Assembly (NCBI GenBank): GCA_003194445.1 | Contig: PQXF01000007.1 | Span: forward strand, 1 to 64,000 | Length of the DNA stretch: 64,000 nt | Source: Candidatus Methanogaster sp. | GTDB taxonomy: Archaea; Halobacteriota; Methanosarcinia; Methanosarcinales; Methanogasteraceae | Direction: 5' to 3' | In this document: piece after piece, positions 41,330 to 52,100 of the stretch | Layout of the letters: each line of letters opens with the position of its first letter | Position numbering within the stretch: position 1 is the stretch's first letter | Translations under genes and position numbers: made by a program | The notes under the pieces: generated by a model | Databases searched by the model: none | What the model saw: only the letters and a program-made list of their open reading frames with translations | Told to the model about the DNA's origin: nothing

Positions 41330-41870
41330 GCATCTGACGACAAGAGGCGGTTTTTCGGGGAATACTATTCATGGCAGGTAACAGCAGATGGGGGCAATAC
41401 CGGACGAATCAACAGGCAGTTGAGTAATCGCCCTTTTTATGATATGTGCGCTATAAACCAAAACCCTCCAGGTCGGACAACTTGGCATACTCACCACGGG
41501 CTAAAAATATCATCCATTGCTCCGGTTGCACTATCAATGCCTGAAAACTTGGGTCTCCACATGCCCACCTTCAGGAGCAATTTCAGTATTAATAATATAT
41601 GGAACTGATGACTCATCGGCACCCTGGGACGATGGTGATATGGCTTGGGACCGGGAAACGGTCATATATATAGACGAAACAGTGAGGTATTGGGTAGCCT
41701 CTAACAACTGCTCTTCATCGCCAGAAATCATTTGGGAATCGAATAAATACTCACAAGATGATACCCGGGTGCTGCGGGATGTATATGGCAAAGGGAGGGG
41801 TGGAATGGAGGTAATACTTTACGCCATCGAGGGTGGAAGACATGCTTGGTCTGGTGGTTATCAATATTAG
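41330..41870 (+). pseudogene. PHB-depolymerase/feruloyl-esterase-like C-terminal remnant, frameshifted
   Basis: IIYGTDDSSAPWDDGDMAWDRETVIYIDETVRYWVASNNCS...GGMEVILYAIEGGRHAWSGG; upstream GLKISSIAPVALSMPENL in another frame. Confidence 0.6.
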
Positions 41871-41995
41871 CCGAAAGGATTGTTAGTAAAATAAATAAGG
41901 ATATAGATACGAATGAAGTTATATGGAATTTTTTTCATAGCAGCCAAACGCAGGTCAGACATTCGTCTTCTATCTATATTGCCACCGATTTCAAA

Positions 41996-42751
41996 TCATA
42001 GAAGTGTCATCATGCAGCTGGATATTAGATCGCCGTAGACGACGGCAGCCACAAATCCCGCCGTGATCGGGATCATAAACGGCAGTCCGGGCGTCACCCA
42101 GACACGTTTGCCAATCAATCCCCTTGATGCGAACTGCTCCAATCGTTCCAGGACCGGATCATCGATATCGATGCCACGTCTTGTGAACTTCTTCTTAACC
42201 TCCCCGCCTTCACATTCAAAATCCTCGATCAGTCTGACGTGCCGGTCCTTCAAATCAGATATCCTGCACTTATATCCTACAACCAGGTACCACGGTTTTT
42301 CCATGATCTCGCGCGCCGATAATGTGCAGAGGTTGTATGTAAGGATTCCGAGCGGCACGACGATGGTTAGCAAGACTGCATTCGCAAGCGTGCTGAATGC
42401 GAAGATATCGAGAGGCGGTACGCCGCTTAACGGAAGCCTGAATCCGAAGACCGTCATATCCGGAAAAGCCGGAAAGATAAACGATAGCGCGATCAGCGCT
42501 TTTGCATCCGCGCCTCCGAATGCGCCGAGCTGGAACAAGATGTACACAAATACGTAGATGCCCACAACCGAGACTGTCATAGATATAATGTATCTGCTCC
42601 CTTGCGCGAGAGCGTCTGCGATTACAAGTGGCAGGGCGGCAACGAAGACCACGCCCCAGAGTTCATTTGGCACGGTTCTGGTCTTAAGGTCACATCGGCA
42701 TGAGTACAACAGGAATGCCAGACAGATAAAGAGTTTTATCAGATCGATCAT
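41996..42751 (-). CDS. Prepilin/preflagellin peptidase (A24 family)
   Basis: DLKTRTVPNELW (D motif), GAFGGADAKALIALS (GxxD motif), multi-TM. Confidence 0.85.
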   Translation of the reverse strand: MIDLIKLFICLAFLLYSCRCDLKTRTVPNELWGVVFVAALPLVIADALAQGSRYIISMTVSVVGIYVFVYILFQLGAFGGADAKALIALSFIFPAFPDMTVFGFRLPLSGVPPLDIFAFSTLANAVLLTIVVPLGILTYNLCTLSAREIMEKPWYLVVGYKCRISDLKDRHVRLIEDFECEGGEVKKKFTRRGIDIDDPVLERLEQFASRGLIGKRVWVTPGLPFMIPITAGFVAAVVYGDLISSCMMTLL

Positions 42752-42854
42752 ACGCCCACGTTATATGGATTTAACCTGAACCGTATTTTATTCTTTTGGG
42801 TGCGTCCCGGTTTATAGGACGCTACCTGGAGATCGAAAAATCCATCACGCGTCT

Positions 42855-42990
42855 CCCGGAACCGCACCCATCAACACCCTCCACCTGGCAATGTCCCCTA
42901 CTGTCATCACATCGACCGATCCGGCCCTCCATCTCGAGATGTGCGTTCGCGCATCGACCATCTCATAATCAATATCCCAGAGCCCGAAAT
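42855..42990 (-). pseudogene. Highly degraded third copy of the cobN 3' end
   Basis: CCCGGAACCGCACCCATC...CCACCTGGCAATGTCCCCTACTGTCATCACATCGACCGATCCGGCCCTCCATCTCGAGATGTGCGTTCGCGCATCGACCATCTC...ATCCCAGAGCCC aligns along its length by eye to 49168ff and 46722ff. Confidence 0.65.
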
Positions 42991-43026
42991 CGATTTCTTT
43001 TCCTGTTTCGTTTCACGAACTCAATT

Positions 43027-43800
43027 TTAATCGCCGAAAGACCTTATCGGTATTATATACGGCTTATCCGCTTCGTGTTTCACGATAACCTCCACGCCGT
43101 AAACCGATTGTATGTTATCAGCGGTCAGCACCGATACAGGATCACCTACATCCCGGATGCTGCCTCCGTTTAACATTATTATACGATCTGAATACCTTGC
43201 AGCAAGATTGAGGTCATGAATCGCCATCATCACAGAAATCCCCTTCTTGCTCACCAGTTCTCGCATTATCTCCATCACCTCGAGCTGATGCTTGATATCA
43301 AGGTTGCTTGTAGGCTCATCGAGCAGAACAATCCCGGAATCCTGTGCAAGTGCTCTTGCGATTAGGACCTTCTGCTGCTGCCCACCACTGATCTCGTTAA
43401 AGTCCCGCATCGCAAGATGCTTGATCTTAAGCATCGTGAGAACCTCTAGAACCCTGTCTATGTCTTCTTCGCTTGAACGCCAGCCCAGATGCGGTCTTCT
43501 TCCCATGAGAACGGTGTCAAAGACGGTCGCGGGAAAGACTGTTGAAACGCTCTGTGGAACGTATCCGATCCCCTTCGCAATCTCCATCCGGTCCATGGTC
43601 TCCAGATCCTGCCCGTCCAGCAACACGGTTCCGTGCTCTGGCACGAGGATCCGGTCGATGCACCGGATGAACGTGGATTTGCCGGCACCGTTCGGACCAA
43701 CAATTCCAAGCACCTCGGATGAACCGAGTTCCATCGTTATATGATCAAGGATCCGTGCGCTCCCGTAACTGAATACAAGGTCTTTTATCTGTAATCTCAC
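43027..43800 (-). CDS. ABC transporter ATPase (BtuD/FecE type)
   Basis: GPNGAGKSTFIRC, ISGGQQQKVLIARALAQDSGIVLLDEPTSNLD. Confidence 0.95.
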   Translation of the reverse strand: MRLQIKDLVFSYGSARILDHITMELGSSEVLGIVGPNGAGKSTFIRCIDRILVPEHGTVLLDGQDLETMDRMEIAKGIGYVPQSVSTVFPATVFDTVLMGRRPHLGWRSSEEDIDRVLEVLTMLKIKHLAMRDFNEISGGQQQKVLIARALAQDSGIVLLDEPTSNLDIKHQLEVMEIMRELVSKKGISVMMAIHDLNLAARYSDRIIMLNGGSIRDVGDPVSVLTADNIQSVYGVEVIVKHEADKPYIIPIRSFGD

Positions 43801-44870
43801 CAGTACTCCCTCCGCTTTCTCACGATCAGATAAAAGAAGAACGGGACGCCAATAAACGATGTCATCACCCCGACAGGGAGGATGACCGGCGGTATGATAC
43901 TTCTGGAAACTGCATCTGCTCCGACAAGTAAAACCGCGCCGACAAGCCCCGATGCAGGAAGCAGGAATCTGTTATCGCCTCCGATTACCATGCGCGTGAT
44001 GTGCGGCGCAACCAGCCCGATGAACATGATCGTACCTGTGAAGCAGACGACGGATGCGGTCACGAGCGATGCAAGAATCATCGTAACCATCCTTGTACGC
44101 TCGACATTCACACCAAGACTCTTTGCTGTCTCATCGCCCGCACCCATCACATTGAGGTCCCACGATCTCCACATCAGAAGCGGGATGCAACATAAAAGCA
44201 CAATTACTGACATGGTCAGTTCGTCCCACGATGCCCGGTCAAGCTCGCCGAGCATCCAGAAGATGACTTCCTTGACAGCCTCTGCCTCACCAAAGTACTG
44301 GAGAAGTGCGGTCATCGCAGAGAAGAAATACCCAATCGCAATGCCGGCAAGGATCATGGTCTCCGGTCTGGCTCCTCTGTGCCGCGCAATTCCGATAATG
44401 ATGGCTGATGCGATCAACGCGAAGATGAATGCGTTTACCACAACCAGATACCTGCCTCCGGCGATGCCCACATCGAGCAGTATCCCGAGCGCTGCGCCAA
44501 AACCGGCAGCCGATGCGATTCCAAGCGTATACGGGCTTGCGAGTGGATTTCTGAGTATCCCCTGCATAGTTGCGCCTGCAAATGCAAGCCCCACGCCTGC
44601 CGCGACCCCCATCAGGATGCGCCGTAACCTGTTGTCCCACACAATCGCCTTGATCGCTCCTACATCGATCGTCTCTGTCGGACTCGGAGCAAAATGCGCA
44701 GGCAGGAATTTGTGGAGGATAGTAGCATAGACATCCGCGGCAGGAATATCTGCCGATCCAAGCAGGGCTGATACGGCTGCTATGAGGATCAAGAGGATCA
44801 GGAAGACCACGATGAATAGGATCTTCCTTCCGATGAACCGTGTGTACTGTTCTTTTATTTCAGATGACAT
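43797..44870 (-). CDS. ABC transporter permease (BtuC/FecCD type)
   Basis: RILMGVAAGVGLAFAGATMQGILRNPLASPYTLGIASAAGFGAALG; FIGLVAPHITRMVIG. Confidence 0.95.
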   Translation of the reverse strand: MSSEIKEQYTRFIGRKILFIVVFLILLILIAAVSALLGSADIPAADVYATILHKFLPAHFAPSPTETIDVGAIKAIVWDNRLRRILMGVAAGVGLAFAGATMQGILRNPLASPYTLGIASAAGFGAALGILLDVGIAGGRYLVVVNAFIFALIASAIIIGIARHRGARPETMILAGIAIGYFFSAMTALLQYFGEAEAVKEVIFWMLGELDRASWDELTMSVIVLLCCIPLLMWRSWDLNVMGAGDETAKSLGVNVERTRMVTMILASLVTASVVCFTGTIMFIGLVAPHITRMVIGGDNRFLLPASGLVGAVLLVGADAVSRSIIPPVILPVGVMTSFIGVPFFFYLIVRKRREYW

Positions 44871-44876
44871 TTCACC

Positions 44877-46037
44877 TCAGGTAGGGTACACGAAGACACG
44901 ATCCTGCACATCGACGTCCTGAAATCGTTCCATGTACTCCCTGTGTATCGCATCCGGGTCAAGGTCTGCAAACATGTCCGGATAGAACCACTGTGCCATA
45001 TATACCACGCCAACAAAGTACCTTGGTCCGGTGTAGATGTCTGATGTGAGTATGTGTACGCGGTCGTTCTCCACTGCTTCCATATACTTCCATCCGGGGC
45101 GGCTCGCAATCTCGCTTAACATAATTGCAGGTTCTGTTACATTCTCATAACTATCCTTTGCTGACTTGACCATGACATCGGGATTTACAGCGATCAACCA
45201 CTCGGAATCGATCTTCGGATACGACCCTGTGAGATTGCAAGCGATGTTTCTGCCGCCTGCCGCAACACACATCTGATCTCCGCCGGTGCCACTTGAGACC
45301 GTCTTGTAATCAGAATAACCCTCTATGTACACATCTTGCCTTTCGGAAACTCCTTTCAGGCGTTCATCGATCAGATCCATATAATGCTGGTAGAATCCGA
45401 TCAGTTCCTCTGATTCTTCATCCTTCTCCAGAATGTAACCGAGTCTCGCAACCTCGTCGGTCATATTCTCAGGAACATAGAAGTTCAGGCGGATAACCGT
45501 GATCTCTGTTCTTTCGAGCTTGTCTTCGAGTTTCTCAACGCTTGGCCATTTGCCATACGCAAGCACGATGTCAGGGTTAAGTGCGATTAACATCTCGCAA
45601 TCAGGATCGTTCCACTTTCCGATCGTCGGAAGCGATGCGAACTCTGGAAAGAGCGCATCCTCCGCAAGGTCTGTGCTGATCCCGACCACGCTCTGCCCTG
45701 CGCCAAGCGATCTGATCACTTCGGTTCCATCACTTGTAAGGGGGATGATTCGATTTATTGGCTTGTAGATGGTTACATTCTCTCCGTTTGCGCACAGAAT
45801 CGTTCTCGGGTAATATAGGTGGATGTGAGCGGATTCTCGCAAATCCTCAAGATCAAGGGCACTTCCTGATCCGCCAAGATATGCGAAATCAAGATAATCA
45901 AGAATCGAATCTGTGAGTTCTGCTTCTGATATTATGCGATCTCCATCCGCGTCACCCGGGATCGGTTGTGCTGATGCAAGAGCGGAAGCGGAAAGAAAGA
46001 TCAGGAGAAGAATGGCAGTCGGGATCATCGCCTTCAT
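44877..46037 (-). CDS. ABC transporter substrate-binding protein (BtuF/FecB type) with N-terminal EF-hand/dockerin-like segment
   Basis: Signal peptide; PGDADGDRIISEAELTDSILDYL; then NRIIPLTSDGTEVIRSLGAGQSVVGIS...PTIGKWNDPDCEMLIALNPDIVLAYG. Confidence 0.9.
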   Translation of the reverse strand: MKAMIPTAILLLIFLSASALASAQPIPGDADGDRIISEAELTDSILDYLDFAYLGGSGSALDLEDLRESAHIHLYYPRTILCANGENVTIYKPINRIIPLTSDGTEVIRSLGAGQSVVGISTDLAEDALFPEFASLPTIGKWNDPDCEMLIALNPDIVLAYGKWPSVEKLEDKLERTEITVIRLNFYVPENMTDEVARLGYILEKDEESEELIGFYQHYMDLIDERLKGVSERQDVYIEGYSDYKTVSSGTGGDQMCVAAGGRNIACNLTGSYPKIDSEWLIAVNPDVMVKSAKDSYENVTEPAIMLSEIASRPGWKYMEAVENDRVHILTSDIYTGPRYFVGVVYMAQWFYPDMFADLDPDAIHREYMERFQDVDVQDRVFVYPT

Positions 46038-46522
46038 GTATGCCGCCTCCCTATCATATATACCGCAAGCACCACCAGTATCAGTGACACCGCTACGAAC
46101 CCGGGGGTGCCGTGTTCTGATGATGGCGATGATGTCTGCGTGGGTTTGTGCGCAGACGTCCCTATCTCGCCTCCGCCAACCATTCCACTCTCATTGCTCA
46201 AGAGATCGACCCATATTCCAGTGATGTCGTCAGGCTGCCCTGATGACCGCACCTGATACGTAACCGAGGTCTCATTGGTCACAGAAAATGCGATTTCATC
46301 TCCTGAAACCCTGACCTGATCTTCAGGGTGCGTTGTGCCGAGATATGTAACGCCATCCGGAAGCGTCTCCACGATCCCGCAGATCGTGATGTTGTTTGTG
46401 GTTAGCGTCACACCAAACTCATCCGGTGCAACCTCTGAGACTGCACGATCAACACCGACATCACATAAAATCGGTGGTACCAATATAAGCATTGCAAACA
46501 ATGCTGTTATATATATCCTCAT
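46034..46522 (-). CDS. Exported protein with PGF-CTERM-like sorting signal
   Basis: Signal peptide MRIYITALFAMLILVPPILC; C-terminal STxxxxSPSSEHGTPGFVAVSLILVVLAVYMIGRRHT; ATGA-type overlap with substrate-binding protein gene. Confidence 0.7.
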   Translation of the reverse strand: MRIYITALFAMLILVPPILCDVGVDRAVSEVAPDEFGVTLTTNNITICGIVETLPDGVTYLGTTHPEDQVRVSGDEIAFSVTNETSVTYQVRSSGQPDDITGIWVDLLSNESGMVGGGEIGTSAHKPTQTSSPSSEHGTPGFVAVSLILVVLAVYMIGRRHT

Positions 46523-46721
46523 TATGTATCTCCTTCATCCAGACAAATCATAACGTTCTACTACTATTATTACGGATGATTATACTACTTTTGTTGCGGG
46601 ATGTATTTTCATCATATCCCTCTCATTAACCAACACCTTCAGTAATATAAACTTTGTGTTCTGTAAAATTTTGTTCATCGCAAGCATCCAGCCGATTGAG
46701 AGCTCCAACGTCACAGCCACG

Positions 46722-46996
46722 TTTCACCCCAGAACCGCGCCCATCTTTGCCTTCCACCCGGCGACCTCTTCTACCGTTACCACATCGATCGATCCAGCCC
46801 TCCATCCCGGGATATGCATCTTTAAGCCCATCGACCACCTCGGGGTCCGCGTCCCAGAGCCCCTGCTCTGCCGCCTCAAGAAGCCGTCTTCCGATCTCAT
46901 CGAGCGCGTAGGGGTTATTCTCCTCGAAGAACTGGCGCATCTCGTCATCAAGCACGAACGTCCGTGTGATGTCATCGAAGATCCAGTCATCCGTTT
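46722..46996 (-). pseudogene. Partial duplicate of cobN 3' end
   Basis: MLDDEMRQFFEENNPYALDEIGRRLLEAAEQGLWDADPEVVDGLKDAYPGMEGWI matches the intact CobN C-terminus (MRQFFEENNPYALEEIGRRLLEAAERGLWDADPEVLDGLKDAYLEMEGWI), with an internal deletion of several dozen bp and a frameshift. Confidence 0.9.
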
Positions 46997-47144
46997 AGTA
47001 ACACTTTCTAATACTTTTAAGATTTAAATTAACATTTATTATATTATTATAACAGTATTTGTACAAATTTGTGGCAGTAAGCTGTAGATTTTTGGATAAT
47101 ACCCCATTTACTAACCGATTTGGAGGGATATGGTTGGGACAAGA

Positions 47145-47155
47145 CTTATATAATG
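47145..47155 (+). promoter_or_regulatory. Archaeal TATA box-like CTTATATAATG upstream of the DUF3344 gene
   Basis: AT-rich TTATATAA element ~100 bp before ATG; GGAGGT RBS directly before start. Confidence 0.45.
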
Positions 47156-47250
47156 TTATGCTGTCTGAATATATACCGTAATATCAATACTATGGATATC
47201 TCGAATTATTTCGAGATTAATAACATGTAGATAGATATAGGAGGTATAAA

Positions 47251-48855
47251 ATGAAAAGAACGATATCTTTGGTATGCATCGCTGTTCTCATGATGGTTGC
47301 ACCTGCGCTGGCAGCTCCGGATCTGAGCGTGACTGACATTCATGTTAATTTCGGAGATGAGCGCAGTGATGATATAGTCCGGGTCTACGTCAATTGCGAA
47401 AATACCATCTCTGCGGTCGTACAGAACGCAGGTCCTGATGAGGTAACAGATGGTTTTGAGGTCTGCTTTGCGGCGGATGGTGCCGTGATCGGTTGTGCGG
47501 ACATGACAGGCGGTCTTGCGGCAGATACGAACACGACGGTCAGCATCGACTGGACTCCGACATGCGCGGATTATCCGGTTACACCAGGGTTCCCGCCACA
47601 GTCACTCCCGCTCACGATAATAGTGACTGCTGACTGCAACTGCAGTAGCTGTCCGAACTGTATGGATGATGGAAGCTCCGGAACGATAGATGAGACTAAC
47701 GAGACAGATAACACACGGTCACTGGTTATTCCGGCTATTCAGGAGTTTTCCGGATACGATGTCATTGGCGGAGTTGTGAACAACGGCTACATGAGCAAGA
47801 ACTTCGACTGTGACACCACAGAAGAGCCACTGTATCTTGCCGGGTATTTCGACACGGTTGGCGGAGGTATGACAGCTAACGTGAGCGGCACAAAGATCAG
47901 CACCTTCGCTACACAGGCGACCGATACAAGGGTTCACCACATCGATCTGCCAGATGGTGCAGCGGTGCTTGGTGCGAGACTCTATGTGCACTGGTACGAC
48001 GAATGGGACAACTATAAGACGCACCCGACCGGATGCCTTGCAAATTTAAGTGTGAACTTCAATGGAATAGACCTGATGCCCGAAGTGCTATATTATGATT
48101 CAAAGGGATTCGCAAAGCATCAATCACCGAAGGGGTGTTCCGTATTCAATATAACATCGCTTGTGAGCGGATCCGGCGACTACACGGCGATTGTCAAGAA
48201 CATCGAACCAATCGGATGCAACAACACCACGCTGCTTGGCGAGGTACTTGGCGTGTTCTATACGGGTGCACATGGCTATAGGGTTCAGCTATGGGTGCTG
48301 GAAGGAACTGACTACCTCATGGCAGCAGACGAGACACACGGTGACAATAACTATTCTATCTCGCCAGAGATGGCAACATCAACGGTAGCGCTTCCCGGGG
48401 AGATCGATCTGACTGACATCATCGATACAAAATTATCCACGTTCGTTATACAAGGGATGGCAAATGGATCTGACCTGCTCGTCAATGGGGAGGTCATCAA
48501 GACCGATGCATGGAATACGTCCACAGAGGCGTATCCGGGAAGCAAGATAAATATAGAGATAACCTCGGTTCTCTCGGAGCTACTTTCAAGCAACAACAGC
48601 ATGGGATTCCGTGACAATGGTAGCGACGGTATGCAGGCAGCCTGTGCAGCTCTTATGGTTGTGCATAGGTCTGAACCGATGCCGGGCGACGTCAACGGTG
48701 ACGAAGTTCTGACAACTGCCGACGCTGTGCTGGCGCTGCAAATGGCTGTCAGCAGCGAGTACTCAGGCGTTGCGGATGTCAACGACGACGACGCCATCAC
48801 ATCGATTGACGCACTGATGATCTTGCAGGCGGTAGTTAAGAACATCGAGCTATAA
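47251..48855 (+). CDS. Secreted CARDB-like/DUF3344-like protein with C-terminal dockerin
   Basis: Signal peptide; CARDB-like N-terminal region; IPAIQEFSGYDVIGGVVNNGYMSKNFDCDTTEEPLYLAGYFDTVGGG...; dockerin GDVNGDEVLTTADAVLALQMA...DVNDDDAITSIDALMILQAV. Confidence 0.82.
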   Translation: MKRTISLVCIAVLMMVAPALAAPDLSVTDIHVNFGDERSDDIVRVYVNCENTISAVVQNAGPDEVTDGFEVCFAADGAVIGCADMTGGLAADTNTTVSIDWTPTCADYPVTPGFPPQSLPLTIIVTADCNCSSCPNCMDDGSSGTIDETNETDNTRSLVIPAIQEFSGYDVIGGVVNNGYMSKNFDCDTTEEPLYLAGYFDTVGGGMTANVSGTKISTFATQATDTRVHHIDLPDGAAVLGARLYVHWYDEWDNYKTHPTGCLANLSVNFNGIDLMPEVLYYDSKGFAKHQSPKGCSVFNITSLVSGSGDYTAIVKNIEPIGCNNTTLLGEVLGVFYTGAHGYRVQLWVLEGTDYLMAADETHGDNNYSISPEMATSTVALPGEIDLTDIIDTKLSTFVIQGMANGSDLLVNGEVIKTDAWNTSTEAYPGSKINIEITSVLSELLSSNNSMGFRDNGSDGMQAACAALMVVHRSEPMPGDVNGDEVLTTADAVLALQMAVSSEYSGVADVNDDDAITSIDALMILQAVVKNIEL

Positions 48856-48958
48856 AACGCTCGATGATCTATTTTTGTAACTACTCTTGGTACCTAAACC
48901 ACTATCGGGGAACTTCACACCAGGGACATGGGGCATACTGTAACCAAACCGGGAATTT

Positions 48959-49029
48959 AACCGCAGAGTGCGCAGAGAGGGAATAAACGGTTAAATGCTT
49001 CTATCGTTCCTCCGCGCCCTCCGCGGTTA
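48959..49029. repeat. Imperfect inverted repeat (AACCGCAGAGTGCGCAGAG... / ...CTCCGCGCCCTCCGCGGTTA)
   Basis: Left arm 48959-48980 pairs with right arm 49009-49029; intergenic; resembles the dispersed CCGCAGAGxGCGCAGAG class of palindromes. Confidence 0.7.
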
Positions 49030-49167
49030 TTTTTCCTGCCAGAAAGTACAGGATCGCAATCGGGAGACCAGTCAGCATACCTGAGTAGTTACCTATTTTT
49101 TTTATTCCGTAAGACTTTGCACGTAACTAACATCCGCTGATTGAGGGATCCCACTTCACACCACATC

Positions 49168-52100
49168 TCATCCCAGAACCGCGCCCATCTTTGCCTTCCA
49201 CCCGGCGACCTCTTCTACGGTTACCACATCGATCGATCCGCCCTGCATATCTCCGGTCACATCGCCCATCCGCTCTTCTATCCACCCCTCCATCTCGAGA
49301 TATGCATCTTTAAGCCCATCGAGCACCTCGGGGTCAGCATCCCAGAGCCCCCGCTCTGCCGCCTCAAGAAGCCGCCTTCCGATCTCCTCGAGCGCGTAGG
49401 GGTTATTCTCTTCAAAGAACTGGCGCATCTCATCATCGAGCACGAACGTCCGCGTAATATCATCGAAGATCCAGTCATCGACCTCCTGTGTGGTCGCTTC
49501 CCAGCCATAGACGCGCCCGATCCGCTTCGAGATGTCGCCTGCGCCCTTGTAGCCGTGATTCATCACTCCCCGGATCCACTTCGGGTTTAAGAGCTTTGTC
49601 CGCACAACCCGCCGCAGCTCATCTGCAAGCGTTCTCACCTCGACCCGGTTCACGTCGCGGGTATCTCCATAGTACGCGGAGACCTCGTGACCTGAAACCT
49701 CCCTTGCAGCAGTGGTAAGCCCGCCGTGCGTTCCAAAGTAGCAGCAGCACCCACAGAGGTCATATTCGTCCGTAACCGTCTTGTTAAACGTGAGATCAAC
49801 TGTGCGGAGTTGAGATGCAAACTTATCATGAGATTCCGCGCCGAATACACCTTTCCCATACTCGTACCCGTTCCAGTACAGGTACACATCGGACAGATCC
49901 TTATCCTCCTTCCAGGCAGATGCATAAACAGCGAGATTTACGCCGTTTCCGTACGTTCCTGGCTTGCTTGAGAATATCCGTGCTCCACCGCTACCGGCAG
50001 TTCCGGTTCCGGTTACATCCCCTGCCTCATCCACATCTTCATCCTCTGCTTCTGCCCCGCCTGATGCATGTTTCTTGATGTAATTCATGTCATCTGGCTC
50101 ATCAAGTACAGAGATCTCCCGTATTGCTTCATCAAGGAACTCTACGCAGTTATAGAAGCAGTCCCGCGTGATTCCGCTCACCCTGATCGTGACATCGATC
50201 CTCGGGCGACCGAGTTCCTCAAGCGGGATGATTATGTATCCATTCACCCGACTGCCGTCCCAGACCGGCTCTGCGCCTACGAGGTGCATGATCTGCGCAA
50301 GCTGCTCCCCGTCCGCCCACATAATGTCAGATGCCATCCAGTACATCGCGATATTCTCCGGAATCTTGCCATGCTCTTCCACGTACTTGGCAATCACGCC
50401 GTCTGCAAGTTGCTCCCCTATCCTCCACGCTGCCTTTGTCGGTATCTTGAACGGATCGAGCGAGTAGAAGTTCCTTCCTGTCGGGAGAATATCAGGTTTC
50501 CCCCTCGTTATGAGTCCGGATGGTCCAGGCTCGATGTATCCGGCATCAAAGCCGTGGAAGAGCGCACCGATCTCATCGGATGCATCGATCGCCGAAGAGA
50601 TGTCAGAAATCTTGTCCCTTACCTGCGAGATTGCAGATTCGTTCGTATTCTTCAATCGATCTCCAAACACCTTCTCAAGAATCTCAAGACCGGACGACTC
50701 TCCAGACATCACATCTTCTAAAAATTCATGTATCAGTTCCTTTCCAAGCGCATCAGCCTCTGACAGGACATCAACCGGAGCTTCGGATATCTCAACATCC
50801 ATGCCCATCAGGTCAAATACCGCTTTTCGCAGTTCCGAATCGTATCTGAGTATCGAGTTAATCAGCTCAATCTTCCTGTCGCCCTTTGGGGTCTCGCCGA
50901 ATATATGCATCCCATCAGGGATCTGGCTATTGTAGATGCGGGTTATCGCCCCGTGTGCGAGATCAACGATTCCCTCAAACGCTACTCCATCTTCCACCAG
51001 TTTTTCAAGTTGTAGCTCTTCGGAGAGTTTTGTGCTGATCAGGAGGTCCTTGATGACATGCTGTGCGGCATGGGCTCTTCCTTTGTCGGCATCTTTTGTC
51101 TTATTATACTCTGCGATCTGGTCTTCCAACTCCTTTAACTCGCCATAGACGCCGCTTCCGGTCATAACAGTCTGCATATGATCGATCAGCGTCGCATAAC
51201 TCCGCCTCTTTGCAATCGTGCCTTCAGGGGGATTGTCAGAGTTGTAGATGTACAGGTGCGGAATATTTCCGATCGCAATGTCAGGATAGCAGCTTCCTGA
51301 GAGCGCAACTGACTTTCCTGGCAGGAACTCAAGGTTTCCGTGCGTTCCGACATGCACGATCACGTCTGCGCCAAACTCGTCTTCGAGATACCGGTATGTA
51401 GCCATGTACTGGTGCGGTGGTGGGATCTCCGGGTCGTGCAGAATCTTGCAGACAGTCCCATCGCATCGCGATCCGGCACATCCCCGCTTTGGCTGGATGC
51501 AGACCACAGCATTTCCGTATGTAACGCCGGTCACAACGATCTTGCCATCGTAGACCATCGCAGCGGGAACGCCGTCCTTTGCTTCGCCAGGAGGGTTTCC
51601 CCACACCTCGCACATCCGTGCCCTGACATCGTGCTCAAGTGTGCTAAACCATTCCGCATACTCCGCCTTCGTAACCATCGCAAGGACCCCTCCCTTCGCA
51701 ACGATCTCCTCGATGGTGGTCCACCGAAACTCTGCGATCGCCTTCCTGTCCAAGATGGTATCGATCAATTCCTTGCCGCTCCCGGGTGGATCGACCGAGT
51801 ACCCGCTCTCTTTCATGCAATTAAGTATCCTTGCAACGCTCTCAAGAGTGTCGAGATGAGCACCAGCACCGATGGTCGCCTCCAGGCTTGCGCACGGGCT
51901 GTTGTGCAGAATGAATGCAACTTTTCGCTTCTGTTCTGGTTTGTCCTTAAGTGCGATCCATTTCCTGATCCTGTTCACGACCTTGTTCACCCGATCCTCG
52001 ATTATGGTGTGCCGCTCAAACTCGGTTCCATACTCTTCTCCGGATGTTGCAACGCCGATTATTATCGGTTCGATCACACCCTCGAACTCGGGCATCGCAA

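Noticed and set aside
43882-44730. 282-aa plus-strand ORF antisense to btuC
   Set aside because: Fully covered by the conserved permease on the other strand; low-complexity Ser/Thr/Pro translation typical of antisense shadows.
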